This document shows, one piece after another, positions 39,110-52,433 of a DNA stretch of 64,000 nt (its first letter is position 1; every line of letters starts with the position of its first letter). Location of the stretch: contig VWZW01006868.1 of the NCBI GenBank assembly GCA_013397115.1, forward strand, positions 1,216,503 through 1,280,502. The letters are read 5' to 3'. The translations under genes and the position numbers were made by a program. The DNA comes from Edolisoma coerulescens (Eukaryota > Chordata > Aves > Passeriformes > Campephagidae). Below the pieces are notes generated by a model. It was not told where the DNA came from. It did no database searches and saw only the letters and a list, made by a program, of their open reading frames with translations.

Positions 39110-40212
39110 CATTCAACCCAGAGCAACATTCACTCTGATCCAGCTGCACAGGGTTTAGGTGGCAAGGTTTTGGTAGTGGGAGGGCTACAGGGGTGGCTTC
39201 TCTGATAAGCTGCCAGAAGCTTCGCCGTTGTCTGACACAGCCAAAGCCAGCCGGCTACAAGACAGACAGATCCACTGCTGGCCAAGGCCAAGCCAGTCAG
39301 TGACAGCAGCAGCACCTATGGGATAACTTATTTAAGGAAAGGAAAAAATACACTGTGGAACAACAGCCAAAGAGAGGAATGAGAAGGTGAGAGGAAGAGC
39401 CCTGCAGGCACCAAGGCCAGCAAAGAAGAAGGCGGAGGAGGTGCTCCAGGTGCTGGAGCAGTGATTTCCCTGCAGCCTGTGGGGAAGACCATGGTGAGGC
39501 AGCTGTGCCCCTGGAGCCCGTGGAGGTCCATGCTGGAGCAGAGATCCACCAGCAGCCCATAGAGGGACCCCACACTGGAGCAGGTGGATGACTGAGAGAG
39601 GCTGTGATCCTGTGGGAAACCCAAGCTGGAGCAGGCTCCTGGCAGGACCTGTGGACCCATGGAGAGAAAAGCCCACACCGGAGCAGTTTCTTCCTGAAGG
39701 AATGCACCCCATGGAACAGACCAACAGCGGAGCAGTTTGTGAAGAACTGCAGCCCATGGGAAGGATTCACACTGGAGAAGCTTGTTGAGGACTGCCTCTT
39801 GTGGGAGGGACCCCACACTAGAATGGGGCAAGAGTTTGAGGAGGAAGGACCAGCAGAGATAACATGCGATGAACTGACCACAGCTCCCATTCCCTGTCCC
39901 CTTGTGCTACTGGAAGGACGGAGGCAGAGAAATGAGAAATGAAGTTAAGACGAGGAAGAAGAAAGGGGTGAGGGGAAGGTGTTTTCTAAGATTTGGTATT
40001 ATTCCTCAACATCCGACTCTGATTCGCCTGGTAATAAATTCAATTAATTTCCCCAAGTTGAGTCTGTTTTGCCCATGACAGTAACTGGTGAGTGATCTCT
40101 CCTTGCCCTTATCTCTCAAGCCATATGCCTTTCATTTTATTTTCTATTCCCTGTCCAGCTCAGGAGGGGAGTGACAGAACAGCTTTGGTATCAAGGCAAG
40201 GCGAACCCACCC
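39110..40212 (+). mobile_element. Endogenous retrovirus LTR, nearly complete, plus orientation
   Basis: This is an LTR of about 1.1 kb of a family I recognise from bird genomes (ERVL-like by recollection). Parts in order: the upstream GGGTTTAGGTGGCAAGG segment, AGAAGCTTCGCCGTTGTCTG, and a TATA-like CTTATTTAAGG at 39,327-39,337. Then follow a long GC-rich array of CTGGAGCAG-type units (39,455-39,826) and a polyadenylation signal AATAAA at 40,033-40,038. The 3' part carries TCCCCAAGTTGAGTCTGTTT and GGTGAGTGATCTCTCCTTGC. I see no primer-binding site, gag or pol sequence after 40,212 and no second LTR, so it is probably a solo LTR left by recombination. No clear target-site duplication was found. 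The long antisense frame at 39,297-39,890 reflects composition, not a gene. Confidence 0.87.
39455..39826 (+). repeat. Degenerate 42-57 bp tandem array inside the LTR
   Basis: GGAGCAG anchors recur at 39,455, 39,535, 39,577, 39,628, 39,680 and 39,729. Variants are GGAGCCC at 39,512, GGAGAAG at 39,774 and a decayed unit near 39,820. Each unit carries an ACTGCAGCCCATGGGA-like or related segment. Confidence 0.8.
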
Positions 40213-42360
40213 AGCTGGCACAAAACCAGATGAGTTTGGGGTTTTTTGTTGAGTTTTTTCAGTTGTTCTTCAGAGTGCTCTGTTCTTTGTTTTTATGAAT
40301 TTTGAAGAAATTATTTCTGAGAGAAAAGTGCATGAATTCTCTTTGGAATCTTGTGTACAGAGAACATCACACTACATCAAAAATATATCATTTCACTTTT
40401 TTTGTATACAATAGTGGTTTAAACTCTACTTCATGGAGCAATATAAATCCTCTCTTTTTCAGCAACTGGAAAAGAAATATTGTGAAATTACTGCTTGGGG
40501 AAACATACTAATTTCCTGTGTTCTATGTTCAGTTTGTTTCCTCTAGTGATACAGAAATGTGGATTCTGTTTACCTTGAAAATATTCAAAATTATGTGTAA
40601 ATGTTGTGAATACATTAACCTCACGTTTACTAACTCCACTAATGCACAATACTAATTCCTGCGGCGCAAAGTAAAATCAAACCAAAATAAAATTTGACAA
40701 ACATCTATTTCTTTCCTGTCATTTTTCTTCAGGTGGTGTCTGGGGAGACTCATTTGATGTGGGTGTATTACTACAAGCAAGTGCCAAACAGTTTTACCTA
40801 AGGGGAAGGGGAGAAGACATAAGCCTGAAAAATCAGCGGCCTTGCTCTTCTGGAAATATTGTTTCACCTCTGGCTAGTTCCTCCCCACTTCTGCAACTGC
40901 CGTAAAGCAATCCTTCCTCCTGCTGCTGCTTCCTTGGGCGATTATTACATCTTGTGCCAGGATGAATACACCTTTGCCTAGCTGATTAAATATACCTGAG
41001 ATTAGTAAAAAGAGCAATTTTTGCTACATGCCCAGTGGTGAGACAGAAGGGCCTGTGAAGGTGCTCCCCACCTAGATGTGTCTCATTTGGCTCTCCTTTG
41101 TCTGATGTAGCTAGTAACATATTGTTTCTGGACTGCTTTTTCCTATCTGTCCTTTCCCCTCTTACACATTAATGAAGAAAAATTATACCATTTTTATGCA
41201 ACATGGGACTTGTTCCCATATTATAGCTTTAGTAATTTCTTCTTTTAAACTTCTTAATTTACTTTAATAAAGAATTTTATGTCCGTACTCTCACCGTTGC
41301 ACCATATATATACTAGGACACCCTTAACGCCCTTGATTTCTCCTGCTCTCTTTCTGTGGCACATCATAATTTCTGCAGCTTTTTTTATTCTAATTAATTA
41401 TAGGATGTGGAGAGTTATTAGCTTGGAACTTCTGGTGTGTAAGTGGTGTGGGGTTGGTGCTCTGAAGTAGTTTTTAAACTGTGTATTACATTTTTGCAGT
41501 CATCCGGACTCCCTGGCTACACCAGTACTAGAGGAAATAAAGCCAGGAAGAAAGCTCAACTGCTGGATCTGCAGCCATTCCCACTGCTCCCCTGCTAGAG
41601 CTCCCCCTGGCATAGCTATGGTTTGGGGGCGGGACTGAAGTGGTCCATGGATCTCCTGTATTCACCACTGCAGGCACGGCTGCTTCTCCAGATGGTTTCT
41701 GGCATCTTAATCCTACAATTTAAAATTATCTGGTGCCCCCTCCTAGCCTCACTCCTGTGCTAGAAGGCCATTCAGAAATGCTAAGTGCCTAACATAACTG
41801 GAGTTTTTAACACTGGTTATGCAAATGAGATGATACAATCATGGCTGGGGGTTCATAATGTAGTTTTATTCTTGTGCCTGACAGATGTCACCATCACTGA
41901 TGATCCTATTTCATACTGGCTATACTGTAATTTTACATCCTCAGTGAAGCTTAAGTGCATGTAAGTTGAAGTGTTTTTCCACAAAAATTTGGTATATGAT
42001 GAGGCCATAACGCTGAGGAACCACAAAGTATTTAGGACATTAAACACAGGGCTTGCCACAAATGCTCTACAAAGTCTCCTTTATATTACTCCTAGCTAAC
42101 CTTAGCCAAATCCTAGGGGTTCAATACTTAAAATTATGCTGATATTACACTTTACCATCACTTGACTTTCCTAGAATCCCTTTTTTTTGGAAGCTAGTAC
42201 TCCTCCTATGCCAAGTGGATTGTTCTTGCCTTTCTTAACTTTTCAATAATGAAGTATCTGAGTATTGCGTCTCTAAACATATGCCATGTGAAGTTTCTGT
42301 AGGTCTGAAATTTAAAAAAAAATAAAATTTTTCTTAGCTGCATTTGTGACTTGCATTAAA

Positions 42361-42379
42361 ATGCCAGATTTTCTGGCAT
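42361..42379. repeat. Small perfect hairpin
   Basis: ATGCCAG, loop ATTTT, CTGGCAT. Flanking TAAAA and TTTTA could extend the stem with a bulge. Confidence 0.6.
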
Positions 42380-45300
42380 GGTTTTAGAGCTGAGAGGAGG
42401 GGATTTTTAAATAGTATCTGATAACTATAGGAACCAGTGAGAAATACAGCGTCTTGTTATGGGAAGATAAGATATATTCAATGAGGTCTGAGCTTCACAC
42501 ATACCACTATTTCTGGTGATCCAGTGAATGTACTCAGATTCCACGAGCAAGAATGACCTGTTCAGTCTTACATACCTATATGTTAGTAGCTACCACGACA
42601 TCCAGCATAATACATGCTATGAAATAGCACTGATACAGTTCATCCTTCTGGTACCAGGATGAATTTTTAAGCCAGCTTATGAACAACTAATTCCAGTCCC
42701 CAAGTTTCCAGAAGAAAGCCCACTGTTAAGGACACTTACAAGAGCAGAGAGGGCAATACCTTTGGCTACTGTTCAGATTCTAGGCAGATTCTCAGCACTA
42801 AATACACACGTCAGTTAGAGTGGTAAAGCATCACAGGCTGGGGCAGCCACAGACTGACAGCAAAGCACGGCTGTCAGAAAACCTGCATGCAATAAGTACA
42901 ATATCTTAAGTGACAAATCAGAATGACATATTATTGAAAAGCTGCAAATTTAGCATCTGCATGTGAAGACAGGTGTGTGGGAGAGCTACTGCAAACGACA
43001 CTAGCAAGACCTCCTCTAGCATAATGTAGAGTCTTCTGGTCAGTATTCTCCAAAAGATGAACTCAGATCACAAGTGCAAAGGCAGCTGTTAGAGCACATA
43101 AGGGGAAGAGAAGCCTAATTACAATAGAATATTTTAGCTTGCTTATTGAGATAAATATCAGAGAAGTTAGGATTTCTTTCTGTATACCACCAGGGAACAG
43201 ACATGAGTCAGAGGAAAAGTCTTGTCAATTAAAGGGCACTGAATCTGAGCTGTCCAGCAACTATTTTGGCCTTGAAAGCAGAAACCAGATTAGAAGGACA
43301 AGCCTAAAAGAAAACTGTTTTAAGAGACAGTAGGGACTGCATAACAATAAGGCCCTGTCCTCTATTCCTAAGAATGGGTGCATATATTAAAAACTGGAGT
43401 ATATCCTGAGTAATAAATGATAAACAGTTGGAAATTAAAGTTTATGAATCGTTGTAAAATACATCTTTAAAAATAAATACAAAGATAACTTGTTTCAGGA
43501 ATCACTCATCTGCTGAACAATTTTACTGTATTTGGGTAAAACTTAATGTGCTACCAGGAACATGTATCTATAAATTCATGTGGTGGTTAGTATTATGTTC
43601 CAACAGTGTCCTGTCTTACATGGAAATAACTAGACAGAAATAAAGAAATTAAATATATCTCATATGTGAATTATGTTAATTCATGCTAGAAATAGAAAAC
43701 TGTATTTTTAAAAAAAGGATCTAACAGGAAAACTTTAAAAAGAGGCTTGGAATAGCTGCCTTCTTACTCAGCTTTACTGTGCAAACACCCATCATTCAGA
43801 AGACATCTTTCTACAAATTTCTTCTGGCAACTCCTGTCTAGTCTGGGGATGGCTACTGGAGGACAATTTATAGGTCAATGCATTTTTCAGAAGCAGACAT
43901 CATGATCTATGAGCAATACTCACAATTCAATTAATTATTTCTGACTGATAAAGGTAATAATGATGATATACTCAATTTAGATTGTCATAAGGTGTCTCAT
44001 TTGGTACCATGTGACCTTCTGATTATTAAGGAAGTAAAATGACACAAACTGTACATTAAAAATTAGAAACTCTTCAAATTAAAACTTGCTTATTAATATG
44101 AGGTCAAAAGTCCAAATTCAAACTAAGAGCCCAAATATTTTAAGTACTCTGAATACTGTGTAATATACAATTAAGCTTAACTCCTCATTAGTGATAGTTT
44201 TCTATTTCCTAAACTGAGATTTCACCAAAGGGGGAGTGATTTATGATACAGAATTCTGAAAGGCTCATAGAGATTTTTGCAGAAATTTATTCTTCTGTAG
44301 CTAAAATCAACTTACAGAACCATCGTGATTTTGAGCAAGTTAATTGTTTTGATAGTCCAATGAAATGGGCTATTTTCTTCTTAAGTGACATCTGCAGGTG
44401 GCCTGGCATCACAGCAGCTTTGTGCTCTTCCTACAGACAGACAATTTGTGAGAATTGGCTACTACGAAATTAGGCCTGAGGTGGCTTTTTATAGCCTTCC
44501 TCAATCATTTGAGCAGACTAAAAAGACAATGAACTCCATTCTCTGTTCCTTCAAATCCCTTCTCCACTGTGATGCCTATGAAAAACTGAGAAGGAAGCGG
44601 TAGCTGATGGCTACTGTCAAGAGTGTTGCCAATACGGTTTTGTTATTCCCTCGTGCTCCCCAGCTGCCCCAATCCAATTTCTCTCTCTTGTAAGCTCTAT
44701 GGCATGGGTTCTGAGCATGCACAACACAGAGGGAAATGGAAACCAGGCGATTATGGGCAATCTTGTAATGGAAAGAAACCATAGTAATTCCTCCACCAAC
44801 ATTAAAATCCCTGTTCCCATCCAAACCCGAACCACAATGTTTGCTTCCTCCCACAGCAGACACTGTTTCCAATTCAGACAGGGCGAGATAAAAGAATTTC
44901 TTCCACAATTTAATCACAAAAGCTTTCTAAGGGTATAGGCAGATGCACATTGTCTGTACAAAGACATTTTATGGAGCTATGTATGGAGTGGAAAACAAAA
45001 AATCTACTCTGGATGAAGTCCAGCTTGGCCTCTAAAAGCACTAACACCTTTAATTGAAATCTGCTGAACAAACATGATCTGCTAGAGTGCCGAAAGCAGT
45101 GCAGTTCTCCTACAAATGGAAAGTATGGCTGCGTCAAATGGAATTATTTCACCGAAACTTTGTTTCACCAGCCTTTTTTTGGCAGGGCAATTTGTGGAAA
45201 TGAGTGTACCAGACCAAGAAGCTTTGTAGCTTACTTCTGAAGAGTATCTGTGTTACAGGGTGATGCCCCAAATAGGACCTGCACTGGACACCTGTTTGCC

Positions 45301-47524
45301 TTCCCAGTCCTGATTTAGAGAGCAGCAGGCACACACCTGACCAGACTGATGGAGAGAAACAGGCAGGGGAAATGGTACTTGGCTCTGCATGGACCTGTCT
45401 CAACAGCATGTTACTGATGACAGTCCTGTTTCTGGGGCTTTTCAAAGTGCAATAAAAAAAAAGATGCATAGGTATCTTACAAACTCAGATACAGCCAGAC
45501 TGAGCTTCAATGTGTAAGGCTCAGAGTAAGCTAATTTATGTCAGGAAAAAAAAAAATAATCTGTTTATAAATATGCTTTTCTTATTCAGTTAGATTGCCT
45601 CTCTCCATTCCACTATTCCCTTTCATGTGTGTGTGAGTCTTAAAACTTGATAATCAGAAAGTATCATCTGCGTAACAAAATCCCCAGGAACAACTGCAGA
45701 GCCCGTGACTACTCACTCGCATTTCAGAGGAAGGATGCAGCACGTATTAATGCTTCACTGAAGGGAACTCATCCATCTTCTCAGACAGGAGTCTGTCTTT
45801 TGCACTCTCATCACACCACAAAGCACCGCATCTTACCATATCTTCACATCTCACAGTCTCTAATGTGTCTGCTCCCTTAGTGTGCCAGGGAGGTGAGAAA
45901 TGCTATCACCCTGTTCTGCTCCTGGGAATCCAAGTCAGGCAACACGTCTGCACTGCCAAGCAGTGCAGTCCTTGAGTAAACTCCCTCACATGGATCATCT
46001 ACACTGCACGGTGTGAGCTCACCGCTGGTTTCTGGAGTCAACAGGTGAGGGAAGGCAGTTCACTCCAAGGACCGCCTCCAACACCAAGGCGACAGGCTTG
46101 GTTTGGTCTGTGTTGAACAGTCCTCTGATACCATCCCTAAGCTTATCCCTGCACGTAGCCTAGGACACACAACATCTACTACCAGTTTTGTGTCTGAAAA
46201 AACTGTAATGCAGGGGAGGCTGCACTTCACACAAACAAACCTAAAAATAACCCCATAAACCTACAGAAAAAACCCAACAGTAATAGTAATAACTAGGAGT
46301 AGGAGTCCACCACAGGTGGCTGAGAAAGAACCCAAAGCAAAATGACAAATACTGTAGTCCTGGGCAACCTGTTTGAGAGGGTACGGGCATCAGGCAGTGT
46401 GGCTAAGAACTGCTCTCTACCACTTAGAGAAATTTAATTCTATTGCAGCCAAAACCAGCACAAGCTTGTTGTCCCCCTTTTTGCCACCTAGCCAGCTGGC
46501 CCCAGAGAGCGGGGTGGGGGAACAGCCTCCCAGCCAAGCTCTCTTCTTTACTTGGGAGCTGATGTTAAACCAAGCCTTGACATTGGCCAAGGAGGCAGGA
46601 ATCTCTCCTTAGGGATGATGTATGCAACAGAAAAGCTGTGATCAAACCAAAGTCATGCCAGAGGCCACTGACCAACACCAAGGATTTCTCTATGCCTTCA
46701 TTATTAATAGCTTTTCTTTAATATCCATCTTAGAGCAGCCTTCCCCAAGCCTGTCAGCTGCTGCACGGGTCATGTGGTAACTACAGGGCTGCACAAGACG
46801 GGAAGACAGTGCTCTGCTGACCATTCCCCATGGCTTTCCAAGCACCCTTCCTGGGGGCACTGCCTGCACACCCTGTGCCACCCACCTGGGGCACCCGATG
46901 TGCTCCCTGCCAGCCAGGCACTGCCGGCTCCCAGTCTGCCTCTAGAAGGAGGTTGGATTTCATCAAAACCTGTCACTCAATCTAATTGTAGAGCTCAGTT
47001 ATCTTAACTGGCAGGTATGCAGCTAATTGTTCACCTGGGGTATGAAATCTCAGGAACAACGTGCTACATAAATACAGAATTTTTGTATAATGTAAGCAAT
47101 GTGTGCAGCAGGGTGTCACAATCACTGTCGGTGACTGGTGACGGCTAGAATGTCTCATCTGATAGAGATAAATAAATTCCACAGTGCTGAAGGTAATTCA
47201 TGGATGTATTTGTGTATCACAGCACATAAAATACAAGACCATTTAAGGATATCTTCTCCTCTATGTCTTTGTTTTCAAATAAAATTTAGTTTTCACTAAA
47301 AAAGAGGTATGTACAACCAGAGAAAACGAAGTCCCCATTTGCTCATGGGAACTGATAAAATAGTTCTTGTTTCATGCACGTATGCACCATAAAAGCTGTG
47401 CACCACACACACCATGTAACAGTAAAAGTGAGCTAGAATTCCTGACATCAACAAAACACAATCTCCTGCTGAAATCAGTTATTCCGTATGTAAAACTCCC
47501 ATAAGTCTGTTATACAACTTTTGA

Positions 47525-47550
47525 ATTCCATAAACTAAATTTTATGGAAT
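47525..47550. repeat. Perfect 10-bp hairpin
   Basis: ATTCCATAAA, loop CTAAAT, TTTATGGAAT. About one such pair is expected by chance in a window this size. Confidence 0.65.
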
Positions 47551-48423
47551 ACCCTAGAAGAATATACTATTTTGATACTGAGATCAGTGATGTTTCTCTG
47601 CTATATTTTAACTATTTCTGACCATCTAAAGGAAAGTGAGTGTTTCTTGACAGCGTATTTTGTTTTATTTTATTCTTTGATAAGGATTGAGCAAAAATTG
47701 TGCCCCCTCATAGTGAAGCTATTTTAAAATTAAGCTTTAAATAGTAAGAGGGTCTGTCTGCCCTCTAAGATAAGCAGAAAGACAATTTGTACTTTAAAAC
47801 AAGTTACGGACTTAAATAAATGGGTATCTAAATAAAATTACAAAAATTTATCTTTCTTTCTGGTGTGCCCCTTTCCCTTTTCTCTGGGGGAAAGTTGTGT
47901 GGGTTGTTTTCTTCTTTTTAATTAAAGCCTTAATAGATAATCCTGAAAGCAAAATCTAAAGTTTTGGGGTGTAAAAAACTGCTATTATTTGAACTTAGTC
48001 TTACCGTACTATTTTTGCGGTATTTTTCCTCTATCCTGCAAGAACCTTTACACTACAAATTTCCAGTAAAAGAATAAATAAAGAAAAAACCTTCCTTTTT
48101 AAGCTAAGAATATTGTACCAATCTTGGTAGAAAAATTACAAGATAATTCTACAGTAAACTGTCTCTGGTTGAAAATTCAGTCATCCTCATTCATCAAAAC
48201 AAAGCATGAAGTTGAAAGCTTATTTGAGAGCATTCTGAGGGGTCAATAAAAATAACAATAAAAGTGAGCATTGTAGAACCACAGTTCCTGCCAAATAAGC
48301 AATAAATTCACTTATTTACATATTTCAGGTGGCACTGACACAGCCTGATACGCTTTGGGCTACATAATATATTTGCATTCCTGCATTCAGGTTTCATTAT
48401 TAGATAAACCACAGTCTGGCTGT

Positions 48424-48457
48424 TATATATATACATATATATATATATGTATATATT
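48424..48457. repeat. (TA)n self-complementary microsatellite
   Basis: A TA tract with symmetrically placed ACATAT and ATATGT interruptions makes a near-perfect cruciform-capable palindrome. Confidence 0.85.
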
Positions 48458-49669
48458 GCTTTCAAGCAATGGTTTTCATACTCTGTATCAGTGTGGGATT
48501 AAACACACCAAAGTATATGTTAAAATCTTGACTCCAACAGTAATTTAAAGCCATCTACACAGCTACACAGCAAGCAGCTCCTGCCAAACTATGAGATGTA
48601 CTGCCCACAGCTTCCCCTATTACAAAACACAGACTCCCTCTGAGTTATGAATTCAGGACTAGCATAGAGACAGTAGCCTGTCTTGCACACGTCAAGATAC
48701 TGTCATTCAGGTGACTGGTGGCTTCTTGACTCCTTGACTTCCAGAAACTTTGAATCAGCTCCTGTGGTAATGCATGAAGGAGCTTCGATGGAAAAACCTG
48801 TGTAGGGTCTAAACCAGACATGCAGGTGAGACTGCACAGTGGGTCTTGGTGGAGTAGGCACACCTCCAATACAGCGCTCCTGAATTCCCAAGAACAAATT
48901 AATGGAGCATTTTCTGTCTAGCAGTGAGTTGGACCAGGCAGGAAAGCACAAGAAAAGTAAAACCCTAGTGGTTAAACAGCCCTTAACTGTGCAAATAAAA
49001 TGATAAAAAATAATGGCCAAAATAACATATGAAAGTTGACATAATGGTTGTATTTTCAATATTAACACCTATGATTTTATAACAAAAGTTATGTATATAC
49101 ATGCATACCTCTACTTATATTTATATATATGCCTGTATATATACATCAGTATTTTCTGAAACCCATCAAAATAAACACAAATTAAAGCTAAGAGATTCAT
49201 TTTAATATGAGGCATTTGAGATGGCTGGCAAGCCTTATTTACACATTTCCTGTATTTTTTATATATTTAAAGAAACATCAAAGGTTTTTAACAAGAAAAT
49301 TATATTCTCATAGCCATAAAGTATAGTCTTGTGATTGCATTAGAGTGGCTGTGCAATATAACGTCTTTGCTTGCTGACAATGGTTTTTGCTATGTTAATT
49401 AAATAAGTCTGTGATCTTTATTCATTAAAATTAATGCAATAATATCTATGTTGAAGGTTCACATTGGACTCAATCTGGCAAGCCAAATGAAACAGCTTCA
49501 CTGGAGTTACTCTAACATTATTCTTGACGAAACAGAGCTCTGACAGGAGATTCTGTGTGAAATCGGTTTACCCTTGCTTCACTTAATATTATTCCAAATC
49601 AGCAAACACGAGTATCTTCAGAGCAGACAAAAATGTCTTCTATTAAAGAAAGCTATGGAAACCGCAAGT

Positions 49670-50045
49670 CTCCAGGCGACAGGTTGTGCCAGGCACGGAG
49701 CCCGCTGGCTGGGGCATTCCTGCTGTGATGGGGAAATGCCGCCGGCGTCACCGCGGAGCTCTGCGGTCCAGCCCTGGTCGAAAGCCGTCAGCTGGAATTA
49801 GCCCAAAGGATGGCACTGAGCACGGCTTGTCAATTCCAGTAACAAGACCTGAAAAAAACAGCAAAGGTTTCATGTACGAAACCCGAGATCCCTTCACCTC
49901 TGGGATTATCTCCCAGAGAGAAACAGGAGCTGCCCTGCTCCGGCTTTCCCTTTGGGAAAGCTGCTCTTCGGAAGGCAGGCAGTACCTGTGAGCATGCAGC
50001 AGGTGATGGCTCTGCGCTGACAGGCAAACGCGCCACACGCAATAA
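49670..50045. promoter_or_regulatory. Orphan CpG-rich patch with a minus-strand splice-acceptor-like site
   Basis: This 375-bp block has many CpGs (for example GCCGCCGGCGTCACCGCGG at about 49,739, and CGCGCCACACGC near 50,029) inside AT-rich, CpG-poor DNA. Read on the minus strand, TTTGCTGTTTTTTTCAG ends at 49,849 and is a strong-looking acceptor for an exon starting at 49,848. The following frame GLVTGIDKPCSVPSFG continues to a stop at 49,748-49,750. No protein was recognised. It may be a noncoding or alternative exon, a minor CpG island or a GC-rich relic. Confidence 0.3.
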
Positions 50046-51347
50046 GAGAACCTCGCTGCTAAGATTTTAAAATTCCCAAATCTAATTCACTACACACTGT
50101 GAGACCAACAGCAGCCTTTCCCACAACTCCCCGGGCACTGGATTAAGGTTTGATGAATAAGAGCAAACAGAGTCAAAGTTCAGCATCAAAACCAGAAAGC
50201 CTTATCACTATTAACATTTTTGTTCTGTTAACCAGGTGGGTTACACCTGAATCCTGCCAGAAAGGAAAACCACAAACTACCTTTGAGTCATGACCATCCA
50301 TATTTTATATACAATTAATTCAGGCAACAGGGAAAAATAAGATGATGAATAGTGAAGTAATCTCAAATTAAAAAGACTGATTAGTATTTAGGAAACAGGC
50401 AGCTGACCCAGCCACCCCCAGTAGTATGACTCATAGTACTATTTTCATATTTGTATTATTTAGCATCTAAAGACCTTAGCTGAGAGTCCTGTTCTGCTAA
50501 AAACTTGCATAAAGTACTCCAAAAATATCTTCCCTGATTAATTTTCTACTGAGCAGAAAATGTTTTCATTAAAATTTTATGTCTAAAATGGCATCTTTTG
50601 ATTCAATCCTCCCGAAATCTAAGTGCTAAATAAATAAAAAATATTAAAAAATCCACCCTCCAACCAACATGGAAATTACTCCTTTTCTGGAGGCTGGAAG
50701 AACGGAAATACTTTCCATGATTTCCAAGGGCTGGCAAAAAATTGAATTTCCACTGAGGAAGGAAGAAGAAATTGACATAACTTTTTCTCTAACCCTACTT
50801 CATAGATAATAAAATAGAAATATTAAGCAAAGAGTTTATATTATAAACAGAAGAAACACTAAAAAAGACAAGAAGGGTGAATGTGTTCATGTCTTTCAGT
50901 GTTTAGAGACAAGAAATTGAAGTACGGACAAATTTAGCAAAGTCTTACAGAGAAGCAATATTAGAAACTAGTGAAAGTGCCTGATTTCAAACACCAAAGA
51001 AATAAAAGACATACACTGCATTAGCAAACATGGAAGTCTTAACCATTAAGTGATACTATTTATGGACAAAATCAAGAGAAAACAGTAATTAAGGAAGGTT
51101 CCCTGTAAGTGAACAACCATAAGTAGAAGTAGAGTGTCTGTCCATTGGGCCATGTGACTGTCCTTTGACAGAATGTACATTATTATATATCATAAATATA
51201 TTATACATTATTACATATATGAAATACTGAAGAAGCAATATGAAGGAGGATAAGTTAAACTAACTAAAGACTGAAACCTACCTGTATTTTGATTAACCTG
51301 ACAATTTTTTAGAAGGAACTAGATCAGGATGTACACTAACACTGTAT

Positions 51348-51384
51348 AATCACTAAATGTATTTATATTATATATTTAGTGATT
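51348..51384. repeat. AT-rich inverted repeat, about 15-bp stem
   Basis: AATCACTAAAT (51,348-51,358) pairs perfectly with ATTTAGTGATT (51,374-51,384). Pairing continues inward through one G-T wobble and three A/T pairs to a 7-nt loop. Confidence 0.65.
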
Positions 51385-52414
51385 GATTTTAACAATCTTT
51401 ACGAGTTTTCCACCACAGCAACTGAAAGTACTGGAGACCAGGGATGGTGTAACAACCTTCTAAGAAACTAGACATTTCTTTCCATGAATAAACAAAATAT
51501 GGGGGTTGCATACCCTTTAATGATGGAAATTAATAACACCATTTATACTGTCAATAATATAGTAAAGCTTTGTTGGATTCTGTTAAAGTTCACAAGATTT
51601 CCTTTTTCTAATCAATGTTAACCTATTAAACATAAGCAGTATGAAGGGTTTTTTTCCACAGAAAATAACAAAAATGAGGAAATTAGATGATAAAGCTGGA
51701 GACAGATCCAACACCTACAGAGTGCAGTAGGCCTCGTTCCATTTCCATCACTGTGTGTTGGACCAGGACTTTAGTAATGAGGACCTGAACAGCAAAATTA
51801 GGCTGTTCAGTCAACATTAATAAAATCTTTATTAAGCAGTACTACAATTGCTGGGTTGGTAAAATGAACAGAGAGTGAAGAACTATAGCCTGAAGAACAC
51901 ACAGTCCTTATAGTCAGACAGCAGACCTCCACAGGAAGCCAGTTACAAATCCTTTGGAAGAAGCATCCTTTAACACTTGAGAAATTGCAGACACTTAAAT
52001 CCACTGATGACACCATAACTGGAGGACACAAGGTGACAGCCTTCTAACTGTCTGTTACACAGCCTGGTAATCTTCTCACCTAGGTATCTACTGCAGTGCA
52101 ACATTGCAAAACTTTGTTTTTATCAACCTATTTTATTCTATTAGAGCTTTCTCTTCACGGCATCCTTGTCCATAAGAGACAAAGGATTGAACGAATGATG
52201 TAAAGGAGTGCTTTCCTTTACTCATTTTACATTTTCCACAATTAAATTTTATTGGTCTTCAGGAAAACAATATCTAAATAACCCAAAGTATCTTTCCATA
52301 GCCTTCAATATTCCCTGCATCACCTGTTCTTCCATGTTTTATCGTCCTCTTTTTTCTGAATAAAACAAAACCTTCACCTCTTTCTTCAGATGGGAATCTT
52401 TTCATGTGGAAGAC

Positions 52415-52433
52415 TTTTTTTTTTTTTTTTTTT
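52415..52433. repeat. Poly-T tract (19 T)
   Basis: An uninterrupted T-run. No retrocopy was recognised beside it. Confidence 0.85.

Noticed and set aside
39297..39890. 197-codon minus-strand frame and overlapping frames in the same place
   Set aside because: They lie antisense within the LTR and its repeat array. Repetitive serine/leucine-rich translation is explained by the repeat units.
46360..46990. GC-richer patch as a possible exon or repeat
   Set aside because: It has no CpG excess comparable to the other patches and no recognisable repeat; the frames on both strands are short and unrelated to known proteins.
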